This document shows, one piece after another, positions 36,501 through 44,875 of a DNA stretch of 64,000 nt. The first letter of the stretch is position 1; each line of letters opens with the position of its first letter. The notes under the pieces were generated by a model. The model saw only the letters and a program-made list of their open reading frames with translations. It ran no database searches and was not told the origin of the DNA. This DNA is from Anniella stebbinsi (Eukaryota > Chordata > Lepidosauria > Squamata > Anniellidae): assembly GCA_029215795.1 (NCBI GenBank), contig JARDYH010000001.1, positions 199,709,654 through 199,773,653 of the forward strand, written 5' to 3'. The position numbers and the translations under genes are program-made.

Positions 36501-39500
36501 AAACCAACAAATCCAATTTTGGGGGGGCAGAAGGCTACGTGATACTTAACACTTGTGAGAGATGCTTATACTTTGATGAACCTGCAGCGGAGATAGAACT
36601 CCCAGATTGACAAGGCAGCCACCCAGTGCCTTGGTACAGGCCTTTTTGCTGACTGGATTTGGTATATGGTTGGTGGAGCAAGGAAGTTTTCTTTGCTAAA
36701 CCTCATATGACAGGGCATGCTGACTTTCAGATAGGCTGGGCCAAAATCTGTTTATAGCAAAGTCAATTTAAACCCATTAATGTGTTTGATTCTTGTAAGA
36801 ACAATATATTTTTATCTTTGACCCTGCTGGCTGGGGTAGATGGGGGTTGGAGTCCAAATCATCCAGAGGGACCCAAGTTGGGGAAGGCTGGTCTATAAAA
36901 ATAATTCTCAGCTTGCAATCTAAGCACGTTTACTAGAGAGTAAGCCCCACTGAACACACCGAGCCTTACTTCCAAGGAAACACGTACAGGATTTGTTCTG
37001 CCAAACTGCGAACTGCAGGGGTTGAACAACTGATAGATTAAAAGGACCATATTTTAATATTGGCCCCATCACTAGAGCATTCTCTAGCCTGTTCTTTCCA
37101 TTCCACTGTGTCTATTATTTCCTTACAAGCCAGGTGTGCCTCCATTAACTTCCCTTTCCTCCTTTGGTATATTTGTTTTCCTTTCATTAAAAGGAAGCAA
37201 ACACACAGTTTTGCATCTTTTCTTCCAACACCGCCTAACTTTAGCCTTTGTGCTCTGCGATGGTACCCACTCCCCATCTTTTTCTGATTTAGACCAGGAC
37301 TCTCTACATGCATGGAGTGCAGAGCAAGATCATTCCCATGGGCTCCACCCCAAATGCGTGAACGGCCCACACATGGTCACTTTGTAGGCACGTGGGCATT
37401 GTCACATCCTGTGCATGTGAAAGGGCTGGGGCCACCATGCTTGAGCAAGTGCAGCCCTCCTCCCCGCCTCGCTAGGCACATTCATAGTAACACGCGACAC
37501 GTCCCACCGCAGAATTGCATTTTCGAACTACAGAGAGAAAATGGCCGGAGACAAAAAAGTACCTTATATTTTGCCATCTTCACATGGGACGTGCCAAGAT
37601 CATTCATAAGAAGAAATACAAGGGAACCCAAGTCCTCTTTGTCCAGATCTTCATTGATTTCAGTCATCAGCACTCTGCGACACACATACACACAACACAG
37701 TCACTACTTGCCATAAACTGACCTTCAGCAAACTCCCATCTCTCCTGACCAATTTGGAACATAGAACATAGGAACACAGAAAGTTGCCTTCTACCGAGTC
37801 AGTCCATTGGTCCATCTAGCTGGTATGAACGACACTCCAGGGATCCAGACAGGATTCTTTCCTAGCCTTACCTGGAGATGTCAGGGATCGAATCTCTGGG
37901 ACGTTGTGCATGCAAAGCGGGTGCTCTACCACTGTGCCACAGCCCCTCCCCGCTTCAAGTTGGCCCAATGCTTCCTATTGTATCCCATTCCTGAACTACA
38001 TTAAAAACGTACACACAAAATTCTAATTATTTATGCTCATGGATGAAGAACAGCCTTCCTCACCCTGGGTCTCCCCAGATGTTAGGGACTATAACTCCCA
38101 TCAATCTTGACAACTGTGGTGTTAGTTGGTGCAGATGGGAGTTGTAATCCAAATCATCTGGAGGGGACCCAGCTTGGGGAAAGGCTGGACTAGAAAAACC
38201 ATTCTCAGCCTGCAGTCCTAGGGAGTAAACCCCGCGAAGCCCAGTGAGACTTAATTCCGAGGAAACATGCACAGGATTGCTCTGTCAAAGTGTCAACTGC
38301 AGGGAATGAACACACGACTGATTAAAAGGACTGTATTTTAGTTTTGGTCCCTTCAGCAGAGCATTCTGTGGGGAAGAAACAAAGGATTGATTGATGAAAG
38401 GCGGGCTGTATATCCAGAGTGCCCATTCACAGAGGAGGCCACTTGCTAGGGGAGTGCGGAGAGGAGGTAATTCTGTGAATTTCTGCATGACTGAACGTGA
38501 CCGAACATTCCAGTCACACCCAATGCAGAGCTTCAGCAGAACCATTCGCCCCTGGAGGAGGCTGCCTATTCCATCTCTGCAGGAGTAACTGCTCTCAGGT
38601 TACCAAACATCAGGGACTCACGCAGATATGGGAGGGGGTTCATATGAGGGTGGGCCATTTTTACTCTCCCACATTTGAAGAACTAATGCAGCATGATGCT
38701 TGGATCCAACATTAATGCAGAAAATAGAAGACGTTTGCCTTAACTTTCAAAGGTTTGGGCAACAGGGACTTAGAAGCTGAAAAGCAAGGTTGAGAAAGAC
38801 GAGTGCAAGGGATGAGGGGGTGAGGCAAGGGATGAGACAGCAGATAATACAGAAAGTGTTATATTGGGACCTCTTTGGGACAGCCCTCTGGTCTCCAGAA
38901 AAAACCATGACAGCGTGGAGAAGGCTGTACCAGTTGGGGGGAAGGGGCTATAGCTCAGCCGCGGAGCACCTGCTTTGTATGCAGTGGGTCTTGGATGCAA
39001 TCCCTGGCATTTCCAGGTAGGATTAGGAAAGGATCCTGCCTGAAACCACAAGCCAACAGGAACGAGATCGCTACTCCTCTTGTACGAACTTGTGGTTTTC
39101 CAGTTTGTGAAATCGGAAGCCGAGATCTCCTGTGAGTTTACTTGAGCTCACGCTAGACTGTTTGCACATATAGAGGGCACTTGTGTGAGCAGCTGAACCT
39201 GGGAACCGATGGAACCAAACCAATTTGTAAATAATGGGTAAGATGGATGTATTTAAAAATAATTTTTAAAAAATGAGCGAGAGAGAAATCACATCCACTC
39301 AACTCACCTGTACTTTGACAACATCTGAGGGCATGTGGCTAAATTGGCTTCCACAGCTGCTCTCCCAATCCCCAAGACCTTCTTCAGCAAGTCAAATCTG
39401 TTTATTCGGTATAACAATTCAGACAAGCTGACAGGTGTCAGCATCTCTCTGGCGTTCAAAGCTAACAAGAGTTTCCGGACATCCGGCATGGGCAAGTCAG

Positions 39501-39588
39501 GGACTAGGTCTTGGCACAAAAACAGCATTGTTTCCTTTTCATCTGAATCCAGCTCCTGTTCGATCTGATGCAGGTGAGCGGCTGGCAT
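18522..39588 (-). CDS. CFLAR: CFLAR (c-FLIP), complete coding region in nine exons
   Basis: Catalytically inactive caspase-8/10 homologue that binds FADD and procaspase-8 through its DEDs in the cytosolic death-inducing complex. Joining 39588-39308, 37674-37563, 35252-35117, 34643-34555, 30315-30270, 29742-29693, 28964-28889, 21155-20678 and 18657-18522 gives 1404 nt, 467 residues plus TAA, close to the 480 of human c-FLIP(L). Every junction is AG/GT and every phase fits. DED1 is about residues 1-75 and DED2 about 95-172. A linker of small exons follows, then a caspase-like domain from about 240. The catalytic pair is lost: SRG (313-315) stands where caspases have His-Gly, and FIQNYF (355-360) where they have QACxG. 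A VEAD at 372-375 sits where human c-FLIP is cleaved by caspase-8 (LEVD). The start is the Met aligning with the family N-terminus; six codons upstream are also open. The linker exons rest on phase and splice sites more than on similarity. Confidence 0.93.
18765..19022. repeat. palindromic elements, two nested or adjacent
   Basis: Outer arms CCAACAGATGTTTTGGATC and AAAACATCTGGAGGGCACCATGTTGG enclose a second unit starting GTGGTCTTCAATTGGTGGG and ending CCAGTTGAAGATCACTGG. One palindromic element appears inserted in another. Confidence 0.55.
19837..20456 (-). repeat. possible antisense LTR
   Basis: On the minus strand: TGTCTGGGGTTATAGG at the start, a TATATATGTGCC box (about 20280) and AATAAATTC (about 20010). 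Candidate ends are TG/CA, without a target duplication I can see. A C/T-rich segment lies between. Confidence 0.35.
20678..21155 (-). CDS. CFLAR: CFLAR coding exon 8 (p20-like and start of p12-like)
   Basis: A 478-nt exon coding residues 265-422. It includes [33 protein letters not shown], and [15 protein letters not shown], where Tyr replaces the catalytic Cys of true caspases and Arg replaces the catalytic His. A VEAD follows (372-375) at the known inter-subunit cleavage position. Acceptor TTCTCTAG, donor CACAAAAG|GTAGAA, phase 2 out. Confidence 0.95.
21330..21800 (+). repeat. L2-type LINE fragment
   Basis: Reading [31 protein letters not shown] and [13 protein letters not shown] matches the same RT region as the 12.4-kb copy, here in sense. 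It is followed by decayed sequence. It lies in the CFLAR intron just upstream of coding exon 8. Confidence 0.75.
22191..22609 (-). mobile_element. solo LTR, antisense
   Basis: Ends are TGTAACGATA (left) and TATCGTCACA (right), an inverted pair with TG/CA termini. On the minus strand there is a TATA-like AGTATATATAGTATG (about 22490) and an AATAAA (about 22285). No coding sequence. No unambiguous target duplication. Confidence 0.6.
22700..22838. repeat. short palindromic element (CCAGATGTTTTGG-type)
   Basis: GGGGAGCCTGTGGCCCTCTAGATTATGTTGGACTACA with a complementary GGAGGGCTCCAGGTTCCCTA end. Confidence 0.6.
24529..24563. repeat. (TG)n microsatellite
   Basis: About 17 uninterrupted TG units. 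Shorter (TG)n tracts lie at 8741-8757 and 51775-51799. Confidence 0.95.
25611..25755 (+). repeat. family A SINE, partial
   Basis: GGGGCCATCGCTCAGTGGTGGAGCG and CAGGTTCAATCTTTGGTGTCTCC form the tRNA-like head, with a degenerate body. Confidence 0.7.
25756..26095 (+). repeat. L2-type LINE 3' end
   Basis: GGTGGCCCCCCGATTATGGGATGA (reading VAPRLWDE) and a T-rich 3' UTR. It ends GAGAGCTCTGACTAGTGGGAAGTATAGAAATGAAATAAACAACAATAG. It directly follows the SINE. Confidence 0.7.
26175..26275. repeat. short palindromic element
   Basis: CCCTTCCAAACTTCAGATATGTCACA paired with GTCTGGCACATCTGGAGTGCACC. A degenerate copy. Confidence 0.45.
27868..28110 (-). repeat. family B SINE, antisense
   Basis: TTTATTTTATGACATTTGTATCCTGC ... 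GAGGTAACTTTGGCTAAGAGG ... CCCAAGGTCACCCAGTGAG ... GGCTTGAACCCGGTCTC. Near full length. Confidence 0.75.
28504..28705 (+). repeat. family A SINE, near full length
   Basis: GTTGTAGCTCAGTGGCAGAGTATCTGC head, CCAGGTTCATTCC B-box-like motif, GAAACCCTGGAGAGCCACC body, and a TGTATAAGGCAACCTCCTATG end. It sits about 180 bp from CFLAR coding exon 7. Confidence 0.85.
28760..28845. repeat. short palindromic element, half copy
   Basis: GATAATGGGAATTGTAGTCCAACACTTCTGGAGGGCACCAAGTTGGGGAAGGCTG is the right half of the family. Confidence 0.5.
28889..28964 (-). CDS. CFLAR: CFLAR coding exon 7 (start of caspase-like domain)
   Basis: A 76-nt exon, 25 codons plus one base (residues 239-263). [19 protein letters not shown] is the unmistakable first strand of the c-FLIP caspase-like domain. 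Acceptor CTTCGCAG, donor GATGCCG|GTAAGT. Confidence 0.93.
29693..29742 (-). CDS. CFLAR: CFLAR coding exon 6 (short linker exon)
   Basis: A 50-nt candidate exon coding [16 protein letters not shown] after two bases that finish a split codon. Acceptor TACCTGCAG, donor GGACAG|GTACTG. It lies where mammalian c-FLIP has its variable pre-caspase linker and keeps the frame exactly. Without it, exons 5 and 7 would not join in frame. Confidence 0.65.
30005..30065 (+). repeat. family B SINE head
   Basis: GGCAGCGAGGTGTAGTGGTTTGAGTG and CCAGTTCAAATGCC are tRNA-like boxes. The body is missing. Confidence 0.5.
30270..30315 (-). CDS. CFLAR: CFLAR coding exon 5 (short linker exon)
   Basis: A 46-nt candidate exon ([15 protein letters not shown] plus one base) between acceptor TTTGCAG and donor CAGA|GTAAGA. 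The NKGRLINGA run weakly recalls the mammalian linker around HNGRSK. Support is the position between exons 4 and 6, good splice sites and exact phase. Similarity is low, so transcript evidence would decide. Confidence 0.65.
30919..31121. mobile_element. hAT-like palindromic element, left-truncated (copy 3)
   Basis: TCATCACAACAGTTAAAGCTGCAGG, a loop AGCGTGACCAGATACAAAAGAAGGC, and a right end CCTCCTTTTCATATGGTCACCCTA match the 320-bp copies. The left arm is largely missing. Confidence 0.75.
31205..31355. repeat. short palindromic element, full copy
   Basis: CAGGTGGGCAACTTGTGGCCC at the left and GGGCCACAAGTTACCCATCCCT at the right are inverted. Confidence 0.65.
31340..32270 (+). repeat. CR1-type LINE RT C-terminus and 3' part, decayed
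   Basis: Frame pieces read [20 protein letters not shown] and LEKEQKM, then farther on [20 protein letters not shown] where intact copies have an 'ATD/SLDGFK' type block. The 3' tail resembles CTATCTGCCAGAATGGC. Stops and gaps are frequent. Confidence 0.7.
32275..32395. repeat. short palindromic element
   Basis: GTGTGGCCCTCCAGATGCTGTTGGAATTCAA paired with TTGCAGTCCAACAACCTTTAGAGGGCC. Confidence 0.6.
33330..33965 (-). repeat. L2-type LINE fragment, decayed
   Basis: On the minus strand CACTGGCTACCGGTCTGTTTCCAGGCACAATTCAAAGTG reads [13 protein letters not shown]. It is followed by CTGCTCCCAGGCTGTGGAATTCC-type sequence and a 3' tail with an AAT-rich end. Confidence 0.7.
34555..34643 (-). CDS. 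CFLAR: CFLAR coding exon 4 (linker)
   Basis: An 89-nt exon between acceptor TTCAATTTTCAG and donor CCAGGG|GTAAGT, two bases plus 29 codons (residues 178-206). [20 protein letters not shown] resembles the mammalian c-FLIP segment just after DED2. Phase is correct on both sides. Confidence 0.82.
35117..35252 (-). CDS. CFLAR: CFLAR coding exon 3 (second half of DED2)
   Basis: A 136-nt exon, 45 codons plus one base (residues 132-176). It contains [20 protein letters not shown] and [13 protein letters not shown], the closing helices of DED2. Acceptor TTTCCTAG, donor GGGAAG|GTAAAG. Its length and phases equal those of CASP10 coding exon 3 in this window. Confidence 0.93.
35560..35762 (+). repeat. 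LINE 3' end
   Basis: A T-rich UTR ending GTGGGTGGTATAGAAATGTAATAAATCCATAAATAAA. Confidence 0.55.
35825..35970. repeat. short palindromic element, full copy
   Basis: CTTCCCCAACTTGGTGCATTCC on the left and GGAAGGCACCAGCCTGGGAGAGG on the right. Confidence 0.6.
37563..37674 (-). CDS. CFLAR: CFLAR coding exon 2 (first half of DED2)
   Basis: A 112-nt exon: one base finishing Arg94, then 37 codons (residues 95-131). It reads [20 protein letters not shown] and ends KMAKYK, the helix 1-3 part of the second DED. The acceptor is GTGTCGCAG and the donor ATATAAG|GTACTT. It ends in phase 0, as the equivalent CASP10 exon does. Confidence 0.92.
37755..37952 (-). repeat. family A SINE, antisense, full length
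   Basis: GAACATAGGAACACAGAAAGTTGCCTTCTACCGAGTCAG ... GAGATGTCAGGGATCGAATC ... GTGCTCTACCACTGTGCCACAGCCCC. It lies 80 bp upstream of the CFLAR exon 2 acceptor. Confidence 0.85.
38050..38190. repeat. short palindromic element, full copy
   Basis: CAGCCTTCCTCACCCTGGGTC at the left and GACCCAGCTTGGGGAAAGGCTGG at the right. Confidence 0.6.
38938..39050 (+). repeat. family A SINE, 3'-truncated
   Basis: GGGGCTATAGCTCAGCCGCGGAGCACCTGC head and GGATGCAATCCCTGGC B-box-like motif. It stops after GATCCTGCCTGAAACC. Confidence 0.75.
39308..39588 (-). CDS. CFLAR: CFLAR coding exon 1 (DED1)
   Basis: Encodes residues 1-93 plus two bases of codon 94. It starts [19 protein letters not shown] and carries the DED hallmark [15 protein letters not shown], which matches the c-FLIP first DED better than CASP8 or CASP10. 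The donor AAGTACAG|GTGAGT is strong and leaves phase 2. A second in-frame ATG lies 18 nt upstream (39606), but the family N-terminus begins at 39588. A TTTACAG directly before the G-ATG could be the splice acceptor, although its pyrimidine tract is poor. Confidence 0.93.
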
Positions 39589-40195
39589 CCTGTAAACTGT
39601 CATCACAAGCCAGAGTCCCTTTAAAGTCCGGTATGTATTTGGAACAGGAAAGCCATGTCATGAGGCTTACTGCCACACAGTATATCCTCCTCCTGCCTCG
39701 TTGATCTTCACCAGCTGCGCCTTGGTTGGGACCTCTTAGATGTCAAGAAAAATCCTACATGGGGGAGGAAAAACCCACAGGGCATTAAAAATCCAGCCAC
39801 ACACGGTTTCAGTCACATGATACAGAACTCAGCCATGAGCACTCGATTTGATGTCTCATCCACTGCAATCACCAGGCGAGTTTTACAAACGGCTCAAAAG
39901 TTCAGAGATAGTGTATTTTTGTCTTGATTACATAGCGCTCAAGCTGAATGAAAAAACGGAATACCCAGTTTAGAGCAAAGCTCTCTTAATCATACAATTT
40001 GGAATGCTCACAGGAAACGAAACTAAAAGAGGTACACAGTAGAAATGAGAACTCACATTTTAACAGCTTCTCCCACACATTGGCTCTCTTTCACTTGTGC
40101 TGTACTTTACTGGAAAAACATTTAGCAAAATTCTGTATTTCAGATTTTTCACAGACTTGGTATAGGATTTAGAATCTGTACAAAAATATTCATAT

Positions 40196-40387
40196 GGACC
40201 TTGTTCAGATGAAACGCTGAGCCACAACGGTAAAGCATTTTGAGCTAAACATTACGGCTTAGCATTTCGTGTGAACCATTCTTAACCAGGCTGGCTACAC
40301 AAACACAGTTTTAACAGTCTCACTAACCATTTGCTGCAAAAGGGTTAGTGGCCTAACCATGGCTTAGCATATTGTCTGAACTGGCCC
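40196..40387. mobile_element. palindromic MITE-like element (TTAGCATG family)
   Basis: GGACCTTGTTCAGATGAAACGC and GCATATTGTCTGAACTGGCCC are inverted ends. Internal AGCATTTTGAGCTAAAC and TTAGTGGCCTAACCATGG resemble the 5296 copy in inverse order. Confidence 0.65.
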
Positions 40388-41339
40388 ATAGTTGTTGCTG
40401 TAATTATTATTTATTAAAATTTATTTGGTGCTTTCAAGTGTTAAAAGGACTTCATATTCATTATCTAATTGTAATCCTACAGTCCAACAACATCTGGATG
40501 GTCACACCTTACCTGCCCCTGCCTCAAAACAAGACCTTTGACAAAAGAAGGTTGTTATTTCTTAATAGCCCAAGGAAGCCAGGCATTGGATATTGTCTTT
40601 ATGGGGAGCCAATTGTGAAAAAGATGATCATGGTGCACAGACCACTCTGGAATTTGTAGAACGAGAAAGCCATCAGAGAAAGTGGAAGGCCTTCGCCACC
40701 CGACAACTAAGGGGAGGAGGAGAATATCTCTGTGTATGTGTGTGAGAAAAAACACCAGTTTTATTTTGAGAGGCAGAGACAGAAGAAAAGAATTAGCAAA
40801 GAAAAGCAAAAGCAAAAAAAAAAAAGGCTGAAAGCATCTTGGGGTACAAGTTGCCCCTCTCTGGGGTATAAGATGCCCCTCTCTGGAGATTTAATGTGAG
40901 ACAGAGGACCTGTCCTGATAGGAGTACACATGCCATGGGTCTCTACCTGTGCTTCACTTGAAAATATACACAAGATCACAAAAATAACATGTCACAAGTA
41001 CCAAACCCAGGTAAGTGCTGTCCCTAGAACTCTTTACCACTCAGAGAAATGGAGAGTCCAGCAGTAACATGAAATAATTGGGATAGAGGGAACCAATCAT
41101 GATTCATCGCTGCAGATTTAGGGTGTTGAACTTCTCTCAGCCCGAGGGCCGGATTCCATTTTAGAGAAGCTGTCAGGGGCCACATTGCAGTGGTGGGTGG
41201 GACTGCAGGCAAAAAGGGTGCAGCCAACATGCAAAAACTACCCCAGAAGTTTAGCTTAAAGCTCTCACTGCCAGTCACCAAGTTTTAGGAGAGGCATGTC
41301 AACCTTTTAGAACGGGGAGAATAAACTGCACAAAAGTCA

Positions 41340-41399
41340 AGTCTGTACTGAACAGAATTCAGTACTGTACTGAATTCAGTCTGTACTGAACAGAATTCA
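41340..41399. repeat. 22-bp direct repeat around a palindrome
   Basis: AGTCTGTACTGAACAGAATTCA occurs at 41340-41361 and 41378-41399. The spacer forms the inverted GAATTCAGTACTGTACTGAATTC. Confidence 0.9.
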
Positions 41400-41442
41400 T
41401 TATGTTTGGTCTTTCCAAGGTAAGATAATAATATCAGAGGCA

Positions 41443-44180
41443 ATGCAAACACAGTGGGATGCTTTTTGGTGCAAATCAGTGTTTGTGGAAGTCATCCAAG
41501 GTGCAGAATGTACTTCACCTAAGAGACCAAAACAAACAAACAAAACTCACAAAATGTTTGATGCACTAAATGGGAAGGTTGAATATCTGAGAACGAAGTT
41601 TGAAGCTTTTGTTAAAGAGTGTGGAGAGAAATCTGAACTGTGTAATGAAGGAGTGAAGACACACACACCAAGATGTTCTAGGCAGGAAAACTCTTTATTG
41701 TTTGTTAGCTTGACTTATATAGATCTCTAGCAATGCTGTCCACGGGGACAAAAGGTTGCTGTGCATGAGGACACAGCGTGATTACACACACGGTAGAGCA
41801 CACACACATTATGGCTTGTCATAGGATAATACAATGGAACATAGAATTAGAATGCAACATAAATTCTGCTACATCATTACAGCAACAATGTTGTTGGATG
41901 GAGAAATCGTTAGCTGGCATGCAAGGAACATTTTGTATATAGCAGGATAGAAAGATTAGGGAGAAAGGAAGAACTAGGTGACTCTACATCAGGGCCAGCT
42001 GTGTTCTGCCCTTCAGTGTAAGAACTGGGAAGCCTTCCTCAAGATAGTTTCCCTAGTGAAAAACTTGATTGTTGATGATTGCGATGGTAACTGGAATCTG
42101 CATATTGAAACTGTGCAGTCTTTTGCTTCCCATTTTTCATGAATTTAACTGCATCAATTACCTACGGAATGGCAGTTGGTACCTGGAGAGAATAAAGAAA
42201 CTGGAGCATGAGAACCCCTTTACCAAAAATTAATTGAAGGACATTTTGTTGTGAAGGATAAAGAGGGGAGATTAAGTGCTGTAGCACCTGATATGAAGTT
42301 GGAGGAAACCATTCAAAGGTCCCAAAAAAGTTCAAAAGGCATCGTCGGGCAAACGTGAAGAAGTAATTAGGTTGCTGAGCGGCAGCTAGTGTACCACGAG
42401 GTTTTGATGATAGGCAATTTGTTTTGAGAGCTTACCCATTCTGATTTAGTTGACTGATGATCTTCTGGGGAAAAAGGTGAGCAATTTGATGAAAATGTTG
42501 CACGACTCCTAGATTTCATTCAACAGCATGGAAATCCATATGAAGTAACTGAGTCAGTGCAGCTGCACATCTTTGTAACAAAACAATATGTGAATGATAT
42601 TATAAAGGATAGAATTCTTGATGTCTTAAGGCATGGTTCAGACCTGTATCAGCACCTCAGGCAGGAGAGATTTATATGAAAAAAGAAAAAGCTGTCAGAC
42701 ATAATCTCTGGAGTAAAGCTGCCATCTTTTGCTAGAAAAAGCACCCCAGTGCCTACCACACCCAAACTTATAACTAAGAAAGTAATCGATCAAGCACATA
42801 GACATAGACATATGGAGATTACAAAAGAAAGGGGAGACTCAATAGAGACAATATTGGAGAATGATGTACTATTAACAAATACGTCGTTTGATGGTCATGC
42901 ACCAACGAAACCAGCAAAACACATTCTCATAGCATAGCTCGAGAGGCATCTCTCCCCGGAGGATTTTGAATTCACCACTAAAAACCACTGTTGTAGGTGA
43001 CTTTATGTCCCAAGTAAGAATGGTTAAGATGTCAGCAATGAAAAACTTTGGAGAAGTTGTTAACAAAGTAGTCAAGGGATCAACATCTGTATGTTCTCTT
43101 CAAGAACTTCATTTTTCCCCTGACAGCTATTTGCAGCTGTCAGTAAAGGAATGCAAGAGGATAAGAGAATCTACCAGTGTTACAATAAATCTGGCTGTAA
43201 TCGAAAGCAATACACCAATACCTGTCAGTTTGAAAAATTCTGGTCATCTACCTTAAACGAGACAAATCTGCCAAAATTAGCATGAACAAGAGTGCAAGAG
43301 GAAGCAGGAAAAGCTATATTGCCACTGATATCTAGCAGTTCAGTCATCGATGATGAGTTGGAACCTGCAGTTCAGTTCACAAGAGAAAGGACTCATGTTC
43401 TTGAACAACTAAAGAATACATTGGAAGAGGCTGACCTTAGAATTGTTGCACATGTAAACTGAGCAGTTCACAATGGTACAGAGAGAGTTGTTCTTTTGAA
43501 TGATACTGATGCCGTCTTGCTTCTTTGATTTATGTCCAGTTGGGTTTTCCAAAGGTATATTTCAGTTATGGGTATGTTTTGGAATAGGGAAGAATTGTCG
43601 CTCCATTCCAGTTCATGAACTCTTCAAAAAGTTAGGTCCACAGATGTCAAGAGTGGTCATAAAGGCTCATATACTAACAGACGAAATTAGCAAAATTGGG
43701 ATGAAGGTTAAAGCTCTAAGTGCCAAACCAACAAAATACCTTACCAAATTTCGGGAAGCACCTGATAACTGCCATTTTGAGGAAGTGGAAAAGTATCTTG
43801 TAAGCATCTGGAAACTTCACTCAAAATGTGACCCTTTTGACAAGTCTGTGTTTCAGTGAGTATAAAAGATCTGTACCGATCAGTGAGATTCCTCCCACAT
43901 CATGCTCTATCAGAGGGCATATCACAAGAGCATTTTACCTGGTAAGAAGATGTATGTGTCTCTTAGAGAGTGTTCATCCAAAAGTAGACACTTGTAATTG
44001 TGGTTGGGAAAATGATAATGATGTCCTATGACCAAAAAAGTTCTTGAACTTCCTGCCAAGTGATCTTTCATGTGTATGTAACTGTTAAGGTTTGTGGTAC
44101 AATGAGATGTCTGTGTCAACATACAGTGGTCAAATGCACACATTTTGTAAATGTTTGGAAAATAACTGCAAAAACGCTTA
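41443..44180 (+). pseudogene. decayed, unclassified gene-like or transposon-like element with Cys-rich tail
   Basis: One long coding region on the plus strand survives as pieces separated by stops and frameshifts. In order: FDALNGKVEYLRTKFEAFVK (about 41550); CKNWEAFLKIV and DCDGNWNLHIETVQSF (about 42010-42125); HFVVKDKEGRLSAVAPDMKL (about 42240); LLDFIQQHGNPYEV (about 42510); RQERF then SDIISGVKLPSF (about 42660); LEQLKNTLEEADLRIVAHVN (about 43400); LNDTDAV (about 43495); and KYLTKFREAP, HFEEVEKYLVSIWKLHSKCD (about 43735-43835). Last come a Cys-bearing stretch CNCGWENDNDV and a C-rich tail (KVCGTMRCLCQ). I recall similar uncharacterised multi-copy proteins from fish and invertebrates but cannot name the family. 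No transposase or RT motif is visible. It lies in the CFLAR 5' intron on the opposite strand. Confidence 0.6.
41660..42000. repeat. insertion or replacement inside the decayed element
   Basis: Coding similarity stops near 41660 and resumes near 42010. The interval has CAGGAAAACTCTTTATTGTTTG (antisense AATAAA) and ACACAC-rich sequence, like an antisense LTR or other insertion. Ends not defined. Confidence 0.35.
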
Positions 44181-44238
44181 TGTTGAACTGCTTTAATATT
44201 TCTGTATTTTTATGTTTTAGTAAGTCTTTATATACTAT

Positions 44239-44440
44239 GGGCCTGTTTAGAAGACACCTTCAACCCTGCTGGTTAAAGCTTTTGGTTAAGCAGCACGGTT
44301 TAAGGTGTCTTGTGCAATGCGTTTTGCTAAACCCTGCTCACTCAATAACCACAGTCAGACTCTCTCCAGCAGGGTTAGCGGCTCTAACCATGGCTTAAAG
44401 TGTTGTGTGTGACAGCACAGCTTGTGGTTAGTGCTAACCA
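44239..44440. mobile_element. palindromic MITE-like element, related to the TTAGCATG family
   Basis: GGGCCTGTTTAGAAGACACC start, internal CAACCCTGCTGGTTAAAGC and its inverse CCAGCAGGGTTAGCGGC. The right end is less clear. A LINE-like tail (GGCGGGACATAAATGCAATAAATAAATAAA) follows at 44470-44510. Confidence 0.5.
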
Positions 44441-44749
44441 CAGAGAACCATAGTTTCTTGGAGGAAAAAAGGCGGGACATAAATGCAATAAATAAATAAA
44501 ATAAAAATAACTATATGTAAAAGCACATGTCCACATGCATTTCAGTAATTATTTCTAGTTTGGTTGTGCTGGGATTTCCAGAACAGGTAAATGGAGGGAA
44601 CAGAATATCCTGGGTGAGATTTATTCAAGAGCTTGCTACTCTACGCAATTCTCACAGAAGTCCTGCATGTTTTCTAAGGCCCACAACCCATTAACGGTCT
44701 GACATTGACAGGAAACTGCCATGTCAATTGGAGGTTGCATATTCAAAAT

Positions 44750-44875
44750 TAACCCATGACTTGTTGCCGTTACATGTGAACCAGGTTGTCGTGTCAGAAG
44801 CTTTCATGGACTGTGGGTCCACTTCATTAGATGCCACCTGATGAAACAGACTGCTCCACAAAAATGTCTGAATTT
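44750..44875 (+). repeat. two repeat scraps
   Basis: Bases 44750-44787 (ACCCATGACTTGTTGCCGTTACATGTGAACCAGG) are a detached end of the 739-1082 palindromic family. Bases 44796-44875 (GAAGCTTTCATGGACTGTGGGTCCACTTCATTAGATGCCACCTGATGA) belong to a dispersed repeat also seen at 55040-55150. Confidence 0.5.
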
